22,288 nucleotides of DNA. Origin: UBA3103 sp002365855 (lineage in GTDB: Bacteria > Bacillota > Desulfotomaculia > Desulfotomaculales > Pelotomaculaceae). The first letter of the stretch is position 1, and each line of letters opens with the position of its first letter. The notes below the pieces were generated by a model, which had not been told where the DNA came from, did no database searches, and saw nothing but the letters and a program-made list of their open reading frames with translations. The translations under genes and the position numbers were made by a program. Shown here piece by piece: positions 15,374 to 22,288 of this stretch. The stretch is from assembly GCA_030627625.1 (NCBI GenBank), contig DAOURR010000038.1, positions 1 through 22,288 on the forward strand, in the 5' to 3' direction.

Positions 15374-16572
15374 AAATTTTAATGATTTCCGGTGCGGAAT
15401 TCACAGCTTCCAGCGGTGTAACGATTCATACTCTGGAAATGGCGGGATGCCTGGCTGAAGCAGGAGCCCGGGTAACCCTGGTACTGCTCGGGAGGACTTG
15501 GGGGCCGGGCTGGAAGGGTGTTGACGTGGTGGCATTGCCTGTCACGCGAAATAAATACCTGAATGGTTTGTTACGACCGGTCCTGGTATGTGTAACCGTG
15601 TTGTTCTTAGCTTTAAAAATAAACTATGATCTTGTATATATACGCGACAGTATTTACGAAACGCCCGTAGTCCTGCTTCTTAGACTGCTGGGCAGGGTTG
15701 TATTTCTGGAGGTAAACACCATGGTGGCGGGAGACCTTCGTGCCAAAGGCAGGGCGCCATGGAAACTGATCGTAGCCGGTTGGGCGCAGCGGAAGGCTTG
15801 TATTTCCGCCACCCTGGTCCTGCCGGTTACAACTACCCTGGCCGGGTGGCTGGCAGGACAGGGAGTGCCTGCCGGGAGGGTGGCGGTGGTGCCTAACGGG
15901 GCAAACCCGTATTTATACCGCCCCATTAACCGAAATTCCGTGCTGGCCGAACTCGGCCTGGATCCGGCGAAGAGTTATCTATGTTTTGCAGGCAGCCTGG
16001 CTGCCTGGCAGGGCGGAAATATGATTATCGAGTCTTTCAGCAGGTTGGCCCGGTATTACCCGGATACTGTTTTGCTGGTTATCGGGGAGGGCCAGGATAG
16101 GAATGTTCTAGAGGCTGAAGTTCGCCGCCTGGGGCTTCCGGGCAGGGTGATTTTTACCGGACGGCTGCCGTATCACCGGGTTCCCGTTTACATGAACGCC
16201 TGCACAGTTGGTATCGGCGGGGGCTGGTACGGAGATAACCCGTTAATAGAAAGAAGGTTCCGTTTCACTGGCAGTTCAGCCTTAAAGGTTTATTCCTACC
16301 TGGCCTGCGGCCTGCCGGTGATTATACCGGATATTCCCGATCTGGCCGGCATTGTGCGCCGGGTAAGCTGCGGACTGGTAGTAGAACCTGACCATGTGGA
16401 AGACCTGGAAGCAGCTCTTAAAGTCATACTTAATAATCCGCAGCATTGGGCAGAAGCCGGCGCAAAGGGGAGGGTCTTTATTGAACGGGAGGCCACGTGG
16501 GAGCATAGGGCTGCATTGATAATATCATTGGTAGATCAGGTGAAACGCCAGGCAGGAGAACTGTTGCAATGA
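15370..16572 (+). CDS. Glycosyltransferase family 4
   Basis: A 400-residue GT-B enzyme. The N-terminal half opens with KILMISGAEFTASSGVTIHT and a hydrophobic patch around 70-110 that may dip into the membrane. The donor half shows VAVVPNGANPYLYRP, FAGSLAAWQGG, LLVIGEGQD, FTGRLPYHRVPVYMNAC and LKVYSYLACGLPVIIPDI, the usual GT4 landmarks. The GTG start (15370) shares the 4-base GTGA junction with the upstream stop and has GGAGG 7 bases before it, strong evidence for coupled translation. It probably adds one sugar of the repeat unit; which sugar is not deducible. Confidence 0.9.
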   Translation: MKILMISGAEFTASSGVTIHTLEMAGCLAEAGARVTLVLLGRTWGPGWKGVDVVALPVTRNKYLNGLLRPVLVCVTVLFLALKINYDLVYIRDSIYETPVVLLLRLLGRVVFLEVNTMVAGDLRAKGRAPWKLIVAGWAQRKACISATLVLPVTTTLAGWLAGQGVPAGRVAVVPNGANPYLYRPINRNSVLAELGLDPAKSYLCFAGSLAAWQGGNMIIESFSRLARYYPDTVLLVIGEGQDRNVLEAEVRRLGLPGRVIFTGRLPYHRVPVYMNACTVGIGGGWYGDNPLIERRFRFTGSSALKVYSYLACGLPVIIPDIPDLAGIVRRVSCGLVVEPDHVEDLEAALKVILNNPQHWAEAGAKGRVFIEREATWEHRAALIISLVDQVKRQAGELLQ

Positions 16573-17777
16573 AAAAGTTGATGTATCTGACGGTTTCAGC
16601 GCCCCTGGGCCAACGGGAAGCTTTTCTCATTTCCGAGATGAACTGTCTGGTAGGGCAAGGGGTTGACCTGACGATAGTACCCGTTAATCCGGCCAAGCAG
16701 GTTTTTCACCGGGACGGAACCAGCCTGCTTCACCGGACTATTGTCACCGGTCTCTGGAGCAGGGAAGTTTGGCTGTCAGCCTTATCATGTTTCATTAAAG
16801 CTCCCCTGCGGGTGGCGGCGCTGTTGTTCAAGATAATGAAAAGCGGTAACCCGGTCAATAAAATGAAGAACCTTCTGGTCTTTCCCAAAAGCCTGTTCAT
16901 CGCCGAGAAGGTAGGGTTATTGCAAATAAGCCATATCCACGCCCATTGGGCGTCGACCCCGTCAACCTGTGCCATGGTTGTGTCCGCCCTGACCGGTGTC
17001 AGCTGGAGTTTTACCGCCCACCGGTGGGATATTCTCAATAATAATCTGGTAAGGGAAAAGGTGAAGAATAGTTCCTTCGTACGGGTTATTTCAAAAAAAG
17101 GTCGTAAACAAATTATCAACATCGCCGGTTCAAATGAGGCGAAAAAAGTCGTCTACTGCCCCATGGGTGTAGAGGCGCCTGAAGAATTACTGGAAAGGAT
17201 CTGTAGATGGAGGCGTAAGCCCTTTATCGCGGCCGTTGGCAGCCTTACGCCGGTAAAGGGCCATCGTTACCTGCTTCTGGCCTGCCGCCTGTTGGCAGAT
17301 AGAGACATGGATTTCCGGTGTCTTATCATTGGTGACGGGCCGGAGAGGGGAAACCTGTCCGACCTGATCGATCACCTGGGGCTCGGCAAAATAGTCATTC
17401 TTACCGGGGCGCTGCCCCATGATAGTGTACTCCGGATGTTCAGGGCGGATACCTTAAGAGTGTTGGCGCATCCCAGTGTGGAAACACCGGCCGGTGAGCA
17501 CGAGGGAGTACCGGTAGCGGTTATGGAGGCCATAGCCCACAATATACCGGTAGTTGTCACGGAAACAGGCAGTATTACAGACCTGGTGGACAGAGAGTCC
17601 GGTGTGATTGTCCCCCCCGAGGACCCCGCAGCTCTGGCATGGGCCATCAGCAGCCTGCTGAATGATCCAGCCAGGGCACGGGTGCTGTCGAAGGTTGCCC
17701 GCCGCAGGATAAAAGAAAAGTTCAGCCTAAAAAGGAATGTGTCAATCCTGATGGGCAGAATGGGCATCACCCCGTAA
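16569..17777 (+). CDS. Glycosyltransferase family 4 (WcaL/AmsK-like)
   Basis: A 402-residue GT4 enzyme. The acceptor half carries HIHAHWASTPSTCAMVVSAL and SFTAHRWDI, close to the HAHWAstPat...SFTaHA.DI block seen in colanic acid WcaL/AmsK-type transferases. The donor half has AVGSLTPVKGHRYLL, IIGDGPERG and the EX7E region EHEGVPVAVMEAIAHNIPVV followed by TETGSITDLVD. The start is an ATGA overlap: ATG 16569 with the previous TGA at 16570-16572. It is followed by the flippase gene after a 10-base gap. Its sugar and linkage are unknown. Confidence 0.9.
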   Translation: MKKLMYLTVSAPLGQREAFLISEMNCLVGQGVDLTIVPVNPAKQVFHRDGTSLLHRTIVTGLWSREVWLSALSCFIKAPLRVAALLFKIMKSGNPVNKMKNLLVFPKSLFIAEKVGLLQISHIHAHWASTPSTCAMVVSALTGVSWSFTAHRWDILNNNLVREKVKNSSFVRVISKKGRKQIINIAGSNEAKKVVYCPMGVEAPEELLERICRWRRKPFIAAVGSLTPVKGHRYLLLACRLLADRDMDFRCLIIGDGPERGNLSDLIDHLGLGKIVILTGALPHDSVLRMFRADTLRVLAHPSVETPAGEHEGVPVAVMEAIAHNIPVVVTETGSITDLVDRESGVIVPPEDPAALAWAISSLLNDPARARVLSKVARRRIKEKFSLKRNVSILMGRMGITP

Positions 17778-17787
17778 GGAGCGCAGT

Positions 17788-19356
17788 ATGCAAAGAGAAA
17801 GGGCGGCACAGGCCGTAGTGGTGGTAATTGCCCTTACTGTCCTGAGTAAGGTTCTGGGATTTGTCCGTGAAATGATAGTTGCAGCATATTATGGCGCCGG
17901 AGCCGTAACCGACGCCTATCTGACAGCTACTCTGGTGATTATGTTAATCTTGAATATCACTGGGGGGCGTTCACTGGGTACGGTATTTATCCCGGTATAT
18001 TACGAGGTCTGCGCCAAAGGCGCCGGGAAGCGTGCAGAAAGATTCACCGGAACAGTATTGACTCTGGCTTTTACTATCTCCTTGCTTACTGCCGTGCTGT
18101 GTTTTATCTTTGCCCCGTTACTGGTGGGCGCAATTGTGCCGGGGCTACCCTTTCAGACAAGAGAACTGGCGGTATGCTTCACCCGCCTGCTTGTGGCCGG
18201 AATACCGCTCCTGGCCATAAGCGGTTTGCTGTCCTCCCTGCTGAATGTACACAATAACTTTTCCGTGCAGGCAGCCCAGGGCATCCCGCTTAACATGGCA
18301 GTAATGGGCTTCATTTTTTTTTCTGGCGCGGGGGTTGTAACCGGCCTGGTGGCCGGGACCCTGGCCGGTTACCTGGCGCAGGTGCTGGTTACATTACAGG
18401 CCCTTAAAAAAAGGCAAGTCAGGATTTTTACCAGAGTTGACTACCGTGAGCCCGGCCTGACCAGGGTGGGCAGGCTGTTGCTTCCGGTGATGGCAGGCGG
18501 AGTTGTAACACAGTTAAACCCTGTTATCAACAGAATACTCGCTTCGAGACTGCCGGAGGGAACAATTTCTGCTCTCAGCTATGCGGATAGGATCATTCAG
18601 ATGCCCCTGGGGGTGCTGGTTACCGCCATCATTGTGGTTAGCTACCCGGCTATGTCCAGGGCTTTTACCAGGGAAAGAAGTGCGGATATGATAGAAATGG
18701 TAAATTCATGGTCAGGCGTCATGCTTTTCGTTATCGCTCCCATAGCCCTTGCCCTAGCGTTTTTAAACTACCCGATTGTGCAGGTCATATTTGAAAGAGG
18801 GGCCTTCAGCAGCGAAGCTACCGGAGCGACAGCCGGCGCCCTGCTCTTTTACAGCCTCGGACTGCCATTTGTCGCATGGGGCCGTTTTTTGGCCAGGGTA
18901 TTTTACACACACCACGACACCTGGACTCCCATGTTCATTGGTATGGCTGTTGCGGTTATAAATATTATATTTTGCCTGGTGTTGGTAAAATCCATGGGCC
19001 ACTGCGGCCTTGCTCTGGCCTCAACAGTTTCGGCGGCTGCCGGAGTGCCGCTTTCCCTTGTTTGCCTGAAAGCCAAAACAGGGAATGTTTTTAATAAGCG
19101 AATGTTGAAAAAAATTATATTAATCGCTGCTGCCACGGCGGTGGCGTTCCTTACTATGATGCTCGTTTCAGCCGCGATAGGGGGCATCGAAAAAAATGGA
19201 TATATCAGCAATTTTTCTTATTTAATATTGGTGGGTGGCGCCGGTATGGCTACCTATTTCTTTTCTGCCCGTTTCTTAAAGCTGGAGGAAGCAGCAATTC
19301 TGTTAAATATGATTAGAAAAGTAATGTCTTACAAAAGGCGGGACTTAAAATGCTAA
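17788..19356 (+). CDS. MurJ/MviN-type lipid-linked oligosaccharide flippase (Wzx role)
   Basis: A 522-residue MOP-superfamily membrane protein with about 13-14 hydrophobic helices. The N-terminal LTVLSKVLGFVREMIVAAYY and the following GAGAVTDAYLTA match the MurJ/MviN signature closely. MurJ normally flips lipid II for peptidoglycan. Inside an EPS operon lacking any other Wzx, the likely role is to flip the undecaprenyl-linked repeat unit. A canonical MurJ elsewhere in the genome would support this. ATG 17788 has TAAGGAGCG 5-8 bases upstream. Its 3' end overlaps the next glycosyltransferase by 7 bases. Confidence 0.9.
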   Translation: MQRERAAQAVVVVIALTVLSKVLGFVREMIVAAYYGAGAVTDAYLTATLVIMLILNITGGRSLGTVFIPVYYEVCAKGAGKRAERFTGTVLTLAFTISLLTAVLCFIFAPLLVGAIVPGLPFQTRELAVCFTRLLVAGIPLLAISGLLSSLLNVHNNFSVQAAQGIPLNMAVMGFIFFSGAGVVTGLVAGTLAGYLAQVLVTLQALKKRQVRIFTRVDYREPGLTRVGRLLLPVMAGGVVTQLNPVINRILASRLPEGTISALSYADRIIQMPLGVLVTAIIVVSYPAMSRAFTRERSADMIEMVNSWSGVMLFVIAPIALALAFLNYPIVQVIFERGAFSSEATGATAGALLFYSLGLPFVAWGRFLARVFYTHHDTWTPMFIGMAVAVINIIFCLVLVKSMGHCGLALASTVSAAAGVPLSLVCLKAKTGNVFNKRMLKKIILIAAATAVAFLTMMLVSAAIGGIEKNGYISNFSYLILVGGAGMATYFFSARFLKLEEAAILLNMIRKVMSYKRRDLKC

Positions 19357-20591
19357 ACGTAAAGGATCGTACCCTCTGGATAATTAACCACTATGCTGGA
19401 GGCCCTGGAAGGCACGAGAATTTTGCCCGGGAGCTTACCGCCCGGGGGTGGCGGGTAAGGCTGTTTGCTACCAGCTTTTTACATAACTTTTTTTTAGAGC
19501 AAAGAGACTACAAACCAGAGTGCAGTCACCTGATAGAAGAATTGAGGGGTGTGGACAGGGTCTGGATAAGAACCCCTCCTTATAGGGATAACGGCATGTC
19601 CAGGCTGCTTAACCACTTTGCATTTGCCTGGCGGGTAACCAGGTTGGGTTTCAAGCTGGACCCGCCGGGCGCAATTATCGGCTCTTCAGCTCACCTGCTG
19701 ACCGGCATAGCAGCATACTGTCTGGCCAAAAAACATCGTGTGCCTTTCATCTTCGAAATCAGAGACATTTGGCCCCAGTCTCTTGTGGACATAGGCGCCA
19801 TTCGCGGACTCAGTCCCATGGCCGTTGGGATGGCTGCGCTTGAGAAATTTTTATGCCGGAAAGCCCGTCTGATCATAAGCGCGCTGCCCGGGGGTGAAGA
19901 GCATGTGGCAAGCATGGGCATTGACGGGTGTAAAGTGGTATATATCCCTAACGGCGTCGATTTGGCCTGGTATGATATCTGTGCCCGGGAGAACGGCCTC
20001 ACCCCGGACCAGGCAGCTCTTTTTCACAATATCAAAGGTTGCATGGTTTTTACCTATGCGGGAGCCCATGGATACGCCAACGGTCTGGAGACGGTAATTA
20101 AGGCGGCCGGAATTCTAGATCAGTCAGGGGTTGACGGGATTCATATCTTAATGGTGGGAGACGGGCCGTGTAAATCCGGACTGGTGAAGATGGCCCGGGA
20201 GCAGGGACTGACCAACATAACTTTTCTGGATGCGCTGGAGAAGGACGATGTCCCGGTAATTCTTAATAACACCGATGTATGCCTGTTTCACCTCCGCAAC
20301 AGCAAGGCGTACCGGTACGGGCTCAGTTCCAACAAGCTGTTTGACTACATGGCGGCGGCCAGGCCGGTGATCGCCGCAGTAGATATACCCCCGGCTCCAG
20401 GGTTTGCCCGGTTCGGTCTGCACATTTCGTCCGACGACCCGGCAGCCCTGGCCCGGGCCATGCTGCAGATGGCGGTTAAGCCGCCAGACGCCAGAGAGGG
20501 CATGGGACAATGTGCCCGTGAATACGTAGAAAGGTTTCATGATGTTCCGGTGCTTGTCAATAAGCTGGCAGAAGTTCTAGAAAATTTATGA
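19350..20591 (+). CDS. Glycosyltransferase family 4 (WbuB-like)
   Basis: A 413-residue GT4 enzyme. The opening LWIINHYAGGPGRHENFARE and the later FIFEIRDIWPQSLVDIGAI are characteristic of the WbuB-like group, which often transfers N-acetyl-aminodeoxyhexoses such as FucNAc. Other landmarks are VVYIPNGVDLAWYD, FTYAGAHGYANGLETVIKAA, LMVGDGPCKSGL and SSNKLFDYMAAARPVIAAVD. The ATG at 19350 overlaps the flippase stop by 7 bases and has AGGCGGGA upstream. It is the last gene of the second block, followed 11 bases later by an intrinsic terminator. Amino-sugar specificity is inference from group resemblance only. Confidence 0.9.
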   Translation: MLNVKDRTLWIINHYAGGPGRHENFARELTARGWRVRLFATSFLHNFFLEQRDYKPECSHLIEELRGVDRVWIRTPPYRDNGMSRLLNHFAFAWRVTRLGFKLDPPGAIIGSSAHLLTGIAAYCLAKKHRVPFIFEIRDIWPQSLVDIGAIRGLSPMAVGMAALEKFLCRKARLIISALPGGEEHVASMGIDGCKVVYIPNGVDLAWYDICARENGLTPDQAALFHNIKGCMVFTYAGAHGYANGLETVIKAAGILDQSGVDGIHILMVGDGPCKSGLVKMAREQGLTNITFLDALEKDDVPVILNNTDVCLFHLRNSKAYRYGLSSNKLFDYMAAARPVIAAVDIPPAPGFARFGLHISSDDPAALARAMLQMAVKPPDAREGMGQCAREYVERFHDVPVLVNKLAEVLENL

Positions 20592-20602
20592 AACTTACTT
20601 AG

Positions 20603-20632
20603 AAAAGCCTCCAAAGCAAGGAGGCTTTTTTT
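20603..20632 (+). terminator. Strong intrinsic terminator after the second gene block
   Basis: A perfect 10-bp stem, AAAAGCCTCC (20603-20612) with GGAGGCTTTT (20620-20629), with a 7-base loop, continues into a run of T to 20632. It ends transcription of the run from 11831 to 20591 and isolates the downstream secreted-protein gene. Confidence 0.93.
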
Positions 20633-20806
20633 AACCTATCTCCAAAGATTGTCATGATTAGTAGCCGGTATTTTTGTCCGCCGTATTGCTTCACAGGCGC
20701 TTATTGGATGAATTTACCGCAAGGAACATGCAATTTATTGTCGAATTTCGCCTTATTGGAAGCTCTGTAATGTAGCTCCATTAGTTTATAATACAAGGAG
20801 GTAGGT
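20633..20806 (+). promoter_or_regulatory. Regulatory-type gap before the secreted-protein gene
   Basis: The only substantial gap in the right half of the window. It holds a direct repeat CTTATTGGA (20700-20708 and 20752-20760) with a third TTATTG at 20736-20741, an AGCT-N9-AGCT inverted repeat within GGAAGCTCTGTAATGTAGCTCC (20758-20779), and a TATAAT at 20787-20792. That hexamer lacks a good -35 and lies too close to AAGGAGGT (20795-20802) to be the obvious start. A separate promoter must lie here because a strong terminator precedes it, but its exact position is not clear. Confidence 0.4.
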
Positions 20807-22288
20807 ATGAGAAAAAAGCATTGTTCCAAGTGCCTCAGTCTCATTTTAATCTTTCTGCTGCTGATCGGATCGTTTTCCGCCTTGCCCGCGGGGGCATATG
20901 ATTCCGGCGAGCTGCGCCGGATATTTGAAAAGCTGGACACCGTAAATAACGGGAACTGGTTCAAGGACACCAACAACGACAACGCCCAGCAAGCCTGGGG
21001 TGAAAGCTACGTCCTGGACGCCTACGTGACCATGTATGAAGCCACCGGGGACACTTACTATCTCGACAAGTTCGTAACCCACGGGAAAGCGGTTCTTGCC
21101 CAGCGGGATATATCCCGGGGAGTAAAAGATTACCGGTGCCTCAGCCTGCCCGCCTGGCGTAACGGCAGTTACACCCTGAACGGGCAATACGCTATTTTTG
21201 CGGTGCATACCGGAATGATCGTTTATCCTATGGCCAAGTTTGCCGCTATTGTCGCAGGAAATCCATCTTTGAATAAATACGGGGCCGATATGGAATTGTT
21301 CCTGCAGGCAGCCAAAGACGCAGTGGACGTTCACAAAGATGAATGGGTGGATAATGGCGCTACCGGCTATTACAAGTTTCTCAATGGAATGCCATACAAG
21401 CAGGCCGGCCTGGGCCTGCCCTTCAATCAATATTTGGCCATGGCCAGGGCGGAATTAATGATTTATCATGCAACCGGCGAAACCCAGTACCTGAACCGGG
21501 TGAAGAAAATGCTTCAGCATTTCAAGAATAACCTGACTGTCGACCAGAGCATTAACGGCTACACGTGGCGGTATTCCGCCTTTTACAGCTCTTCGTACGA
21601 AGATATCGGGCACGCCAAAACCGATGTGGACGCCGCCTTCCTGGGATACAGCGCCGGCATTGTGTTCAATAATGATGATATGATCCGGTTTGCCAATAAC
21701 TGTGCAAAAAAACTTATAAAATCCGACGGGAGCATTGCCGATAATGTTCTGGGCGGCAGCTCCACTCCTTATACCTGGTTTATCGGATTCTGGTCGGCCT
21801 ACGGGCAATATAATCCTGTAATTACGGACACCATTTATAAGAAGCTGTCCGCAATGTCTTCCGGCGGCGCCACTGGCCTCCTGGCTGCGGCCATGCTGAA
21901 CAAGGCAAATTCTGATCCCGGCTACCGCGGCGGTGGAGTCCAGCCACCACCCCCGGTGGATGATCCTCCCCCGGTGGACAACCCCCCGGCCGGTGAACTG
22001 GTGAAGAACGGCAGCTTCAGCCAGGGCCAGGCCGAATGGGCCGGTAACGATGTCGTGGTGAAAACTGAGACTAACGGTAATAAATACGCCAGCGCGAAAT
22101 ACGGCTGGAGTTTCTTTCAGTACGTTCCGGTGCAGCCCGGCGCGAAGTATACTTTGACCGCCAGGAGCCGGAAGGGGAGCGCCGCCAGCGAGGCCAGGAT
22201 AGCATATTTCTTCTATGACGCTGCCGGCAAGCAGCTCACCAGCGGCAGCATTATGTACAAGCATAAAGGCACAGGATGGGAACAGATC
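20807..22288 (+). CDS. Secreted all-alpha glycan-active protein with C-terminal carbohydrate-binding-like domain (partial)
   Basis: An open frame of 494 codons running off the right edge. A clear signal peptide (1-30, basic start, hydrophobic core, AGA cut) is followed by a region of about 340 residues. This has repeated helix-like blocks such as WGESYVLDAYVTMYEATGD and LAMARAELMIYHATGETQYL. The alternation resembles an (alpha/alpha) toroid of the kind seen in polysaccharide lyases, glycoside hydrolases and C5-epimerases. A proline/aspartate linker follows (PPPPVDDPPPVDNPPAGE, from about 379). Then a domain beginning ELVKNGSFSQGQAEW resembles CBM4/9-type carbohydrate-binding modules and is cut by the window edge. 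No catalytic residues could be named. ATG 20807 has a strong AAGGAGGT. It is likely an exported enzyme acting on the polymer made by the locus, for release, remodelling or attachment; this is inference. Confidence 0.8.
   Translation, partial: MRKKHCSKCLSLILIFLLLIGSFSALPAGAYDSGELRRIFEKLDTVNNGNWFKDTNNDNAQQAWGESYVLDAYVTMYEATGDTYYLDKFVTHGKAVLAQRDISRGVKDYRCLSLPAWRNGSYTLNGQYAIFAVHTGMIVYPMAKFAAIVAGNPSLNKYGADMELFLQAAKDAVDVHKDEWVDNGATGYYKFLNGMPYKQAGLGLPFNQYLAMARAELMIYHATGETQYLNRVKKMLQHFKNNLTVDQSINGYTWRYSAFYSSSYEDIGHAKTDVDAAFLGYSAGIVFNNDDMIRFANNCAKKLIKSDGSIADNVLGGSSTPYTWFIGFWSAYGQYNPVITDTIYKKLSAMSSGGATGLLAAAMLNKANSDPGYRGGGVQPPPPVDDPPPVDNPPAGELVKNGSFSQGQAEWAGNDVVVKTETNGNKYASAKYGWSFFQYVPVQPGAKYTLTARSRKGSAASEARIAYFFYDAAGKQLTSGSIMYKHKGTGWEQI

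Noticed and set aside
20739..20745. TGTCGAA, an exact Spo0A box, upstream of the secreted-protein gene
   Set aside because: A 7-base match is expected by chance in this length; another copy lies inside a glycosyltransferase gene near 17685. Not enough to claim Spo0A control.
20846..21430. 194-codon minus-strand frame
   Set aside because: It is the antisense shadow of the same secreted protein; no motif, no ribosome binding site.
21455..22264. Long 269-codon minus-strand frame at the right end
   Set aside because: The + strand frame here continues a signal-peptide protein with strong ribosome binding site and CBM-like domain; the minus frame has no domain or start signal and is a shadow of a GC-rich coding strand.

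Overview
The window is a surface or extracellular polysaccharide (EPS) biosynthesis locus. Every supported gene is on the + strand. The likely host is a Gram-positive Firmicute, probably a Clostridia/Peptococcaceae-type anaerobe. This is inference from three things: the chain-length regulator and tyrosine kinase are separate proteins (the Gram-positive CapA/CapB arrangement), there is a protein with three SLH domains, and many AGGAGG-type ribosome binding sites precede ATG, GTG and TTG starts. No rRNA, tRNA, IS element, CRISPR array or phage gene was seen.

Region 1 (170-11684) starts with a Wzz/YveK chain-length protein and an overlapping BY-kinase that lacks the Walker A lysine. These are followed by a WbpP/GalE-like UDP-sugar 4-epimerase, a GT4 glycosyltransferase, an SLH-anchored polysaccharide deacetylase, a DUF218/YdcF gene broken at a G11 tract, a FemAB/GNAT-like gene broken at an A6 tract, a PglC/EpsL-type initiating phosphoglycosyl transferase, and a second SDR epimerase whose YxxxK tyrosine is histidine. 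The region ends with a membrane-anchored beta-helix protein and a D-glucuronyl C5-epimerase-family protein. A terminator-like hairpin lies between the last two genes, and a strong intrinsic terminator follows the last one (11700-11733).

Region 2 (11831-20591) is a tightly packed, mostly overlapping run: a UDP-GlcNAc 2-epimerase, a GT4, an O-antigen polymerase/ligase-like membrane protein, two GT4s, a MurJ/MviN-type flippase and a further GT4. A strong terminator follows (20603-20632).

Region 3 (20807 to the right edge) is a secreted protein with an apparently all-alpha catalytic-type domain, a proline-rich linker and a carbohydrate-binding-like domain, cut by the window edge.

Together this makes a nearly complete Wzx/Wzy-type pathway. 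The phosphoglycosyl transferase starts the repeat unit on undecaprenyl phosphate, five GT4 enzymes extend it, the MurJ-like protein flips it, the polymerase joins units, and the Wzz/BY-kinase pair sets chain length. Later modification is suggested by the deacetylase, the FemAB-like gene, the beta-helix protein and the C5-epimerase. The most notable idea is that the polymer contains uronic acid that is epimerised at C5 (GlcA to IdoA type). No UDP-glucose dehydrogenase is visible here, so the donor would have to be made elsewhere.

The two homopolymer frameshifts in neighbouring genes are either phase-variable switches, early decay, or sequencing errors. The sequence alone cannot separate these.
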